Assembly: GCA_030584065.1 (NCBI GenBank)
Contig: CP129489.1
Location: 62,001-126,000 of the forward strand
Source: Flavobacteriales bacterium
GTDB lineage: Bacteria; Bacteroidota; Bacteroidia; Flavobacteriales_F; PHOS-HE28
DNA: 64,000 nucleotides
Direction of reading: 5' to 3'
Shown here one piece after another: positions 63,292 through 64,000 of this stretch (positions are counted from its first letter, which is position 1; each line of letters begins with the position of its first letter). Under the pieces are notes generated by a model. That model had not been told where the DNA came from and did not search any database. It saw only the letters and a list, made by a program, of their open reading frames with translations. Made by a program: the position numbers and the translations under genes.

Positions 63292-64000
63292 TCACACTGG
63301 ATCCACATCCGCCACCAGCTGCACGGCCCTGTGCGCCGGTTCCGCGAATATCCGGTCGATGGTGTCGCGGACGAAGAGCTTCTCCTCGTGGTGCGCGCTG
63401 CGGCGCAGCTTCACCAGCAGGTTGCGGATATGCCGGTCGCGCACCCAGGCCACGGCCGGGATGTCGGGCCCCAGCACACGTTCGCCCAAGCGCTCGCGCA
63501 GCGCAAGGGCAAGGGCGCCTGCTGCAGCCGCCACGCGCTCCTCATCGCGGTGGCGCAGGTTCAGCGAGAGCACACGCGTGAAGGGCGGATAGCCATGCGC
63601 GCGCCGGTGATCGAGTTCGCGGTGGTAGAAGCCCTCCACATCGTGCCGGGTCACCAGCTCCAGCACCGGGCTGTGCGCATCGTAGGCCTGTATGATGACA
63701 TTGCCGGGCTTGTCGCGCCGGCCTGCGCGGCCTGCCACCTGGGCCATGAGCTGGAAGGCGCGTTCATGGGCACGGAAGTCGGGGAAGCGCATGAGCGCAT
63801 CGGCATTGAGGATGCCCACGGTGCTCACATGGTCGAAGTCCAGTCCCTTCGTGACCATCTGCGTGCCCACAAGGATGTCGATGGCGCCTTGCGCGAAGCC
63901 GGTGAGGATGCGGTCGAGCGCCTGCCGTCCGCGCACGGTGTCCTGATCCATGCGGGCGATGCGCGCCTCTGGAAAGATCTCCGCGAGTTCCTCTTCGATC
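63292..64000 (-). CDS. priA: Primosomal helicase PriA, C-terminal part (5' end outside the window)
   Basis: PriA restarts stalled replication forks by loading the primosome. The visible 236 residues cover helicase motifs V and VI (VGTQMVTKGLDFDHVSTVGI, FQLMAQVAGRAGRRDKPG) and the C-terminal domain (AHGYPPFTRVLSLNLRHRDE, VLGPDIPAVAWVRDRHIRNLLVK). The zinc-binding cysteines and Walker motifs are outside. The frame is open at the right window edge. Its last 90 or so bases are duplicated in decayed form at 56112-56211, about 7.2 kb away in the same orientation. Confidence 0.93.
   Translation of the reverse strand, partial: IEEELAEIFPEARIARMDQDTVRGRQALDRILTGFAQGAIDILVGTQMVTKGLDFDHVSTVGILNADALMRFPDFRAHERAFQLMAQVAGRAGRRDKPGNVIIQAYDAHSPVLELVTRHDVEGFYHRELDHRRAHGYPPFTRVLSLNLRHRDEERVAAAAGALALALRERLGERVLGPDIPAVAWVRDRHIRNLLVKLRRSAHHEEKLFVRDTIDRIFAEPAHRAVQLVADVDPV

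Overview
The window is a chromosomal segment of a GC-rich member of the Bacteroidota, most likely Flavobacteriales. The evidence is nine secreted proteins with type IX secretion (T9SS) C-terminal signals (six type A, three type B / gliding-motility type), a PorP/SprF-family protein, DUF4249 and PD40 proteins, a Bacteroidota-style menaquinone operon, and promoters of the TTG-N20-TAnnTTTG type. No tRNA, rRNA, CRISPR array, transposase or integrase was seen.

Layout. 1-9.3 kb: the end of an RluD-type pseudouridine synthase, then a compact minus-strand menaquinone operon (thioesterase-menF-menD-small secreted protein-menA-menC-menE; menB is absent from its usual slot), a divergent OmpR-type response regulator and a small T9SS cargo protein. 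9.3-20.5 kb: AddB-like nuclease and AddA-like helicase-nuclease genes, separated by two tandem paralogous type B cargo genes and elaA. 20.5-25.6 kb: a YbjN-like secreted protein, an MbnP-like lipoprotein followed by two di-heme peroxidase-family lipoproteins, and a flavoprotein of the lipoamide-dehydrogenase fold that has lost both redox cysteines. 25.8-32.9 kb: a three-gene unit of PKD-repeat adhesin, TPR/PD40 protein and PorP/SprF protein. 33-47.3 kb: two giant paralogous type A cargo genes (2587 and 2011 residues) sharing a C-terminal module. 47.5-56.1 kb: nhaC, a MORN-like repeat protein, dnaK, a DUF4249 lipoprotein, panB, a second pseudouridine synthase and a secreted alpha/beta hydrolase. 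56.1-64 kb: a roughly 7.1 kb segment with three secreted-protein genes, bounded by a decayed copy of the priA 3' end on one side and intact priA on the other.

How it fits together. Housekeeping genes (men, addAB, dnaK, panB, priA, rlu) are interleaved with surface and secretion genes. The adhesin/PD40/PorP unit matches the known pattern in which type B cargo is encoded beside its PorP/SprF partner. The mbnP/di-heme unit matches the MbnP/MbnH partnership with an extra peroxidase. Many genes overlap by ATGA, GTGA or TGATG, which indicates translational coupling. Several first genes carry a TAnnTTTG-like element only 4-8 nt before ATG, suggesting leaderless or nearly leaderless mRNAs.

The least ordinary items are the priA 3'-end duplication bracketing the 56-63 kb segment, the cysteine-less flavoenzyme, the MbnP/di-heme cluster, and a perfect terminator-like hairpin inside the signal-peptide codons of the 56545-58080 gene. 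I found no wholly new system that can be claimed from sequence alone.
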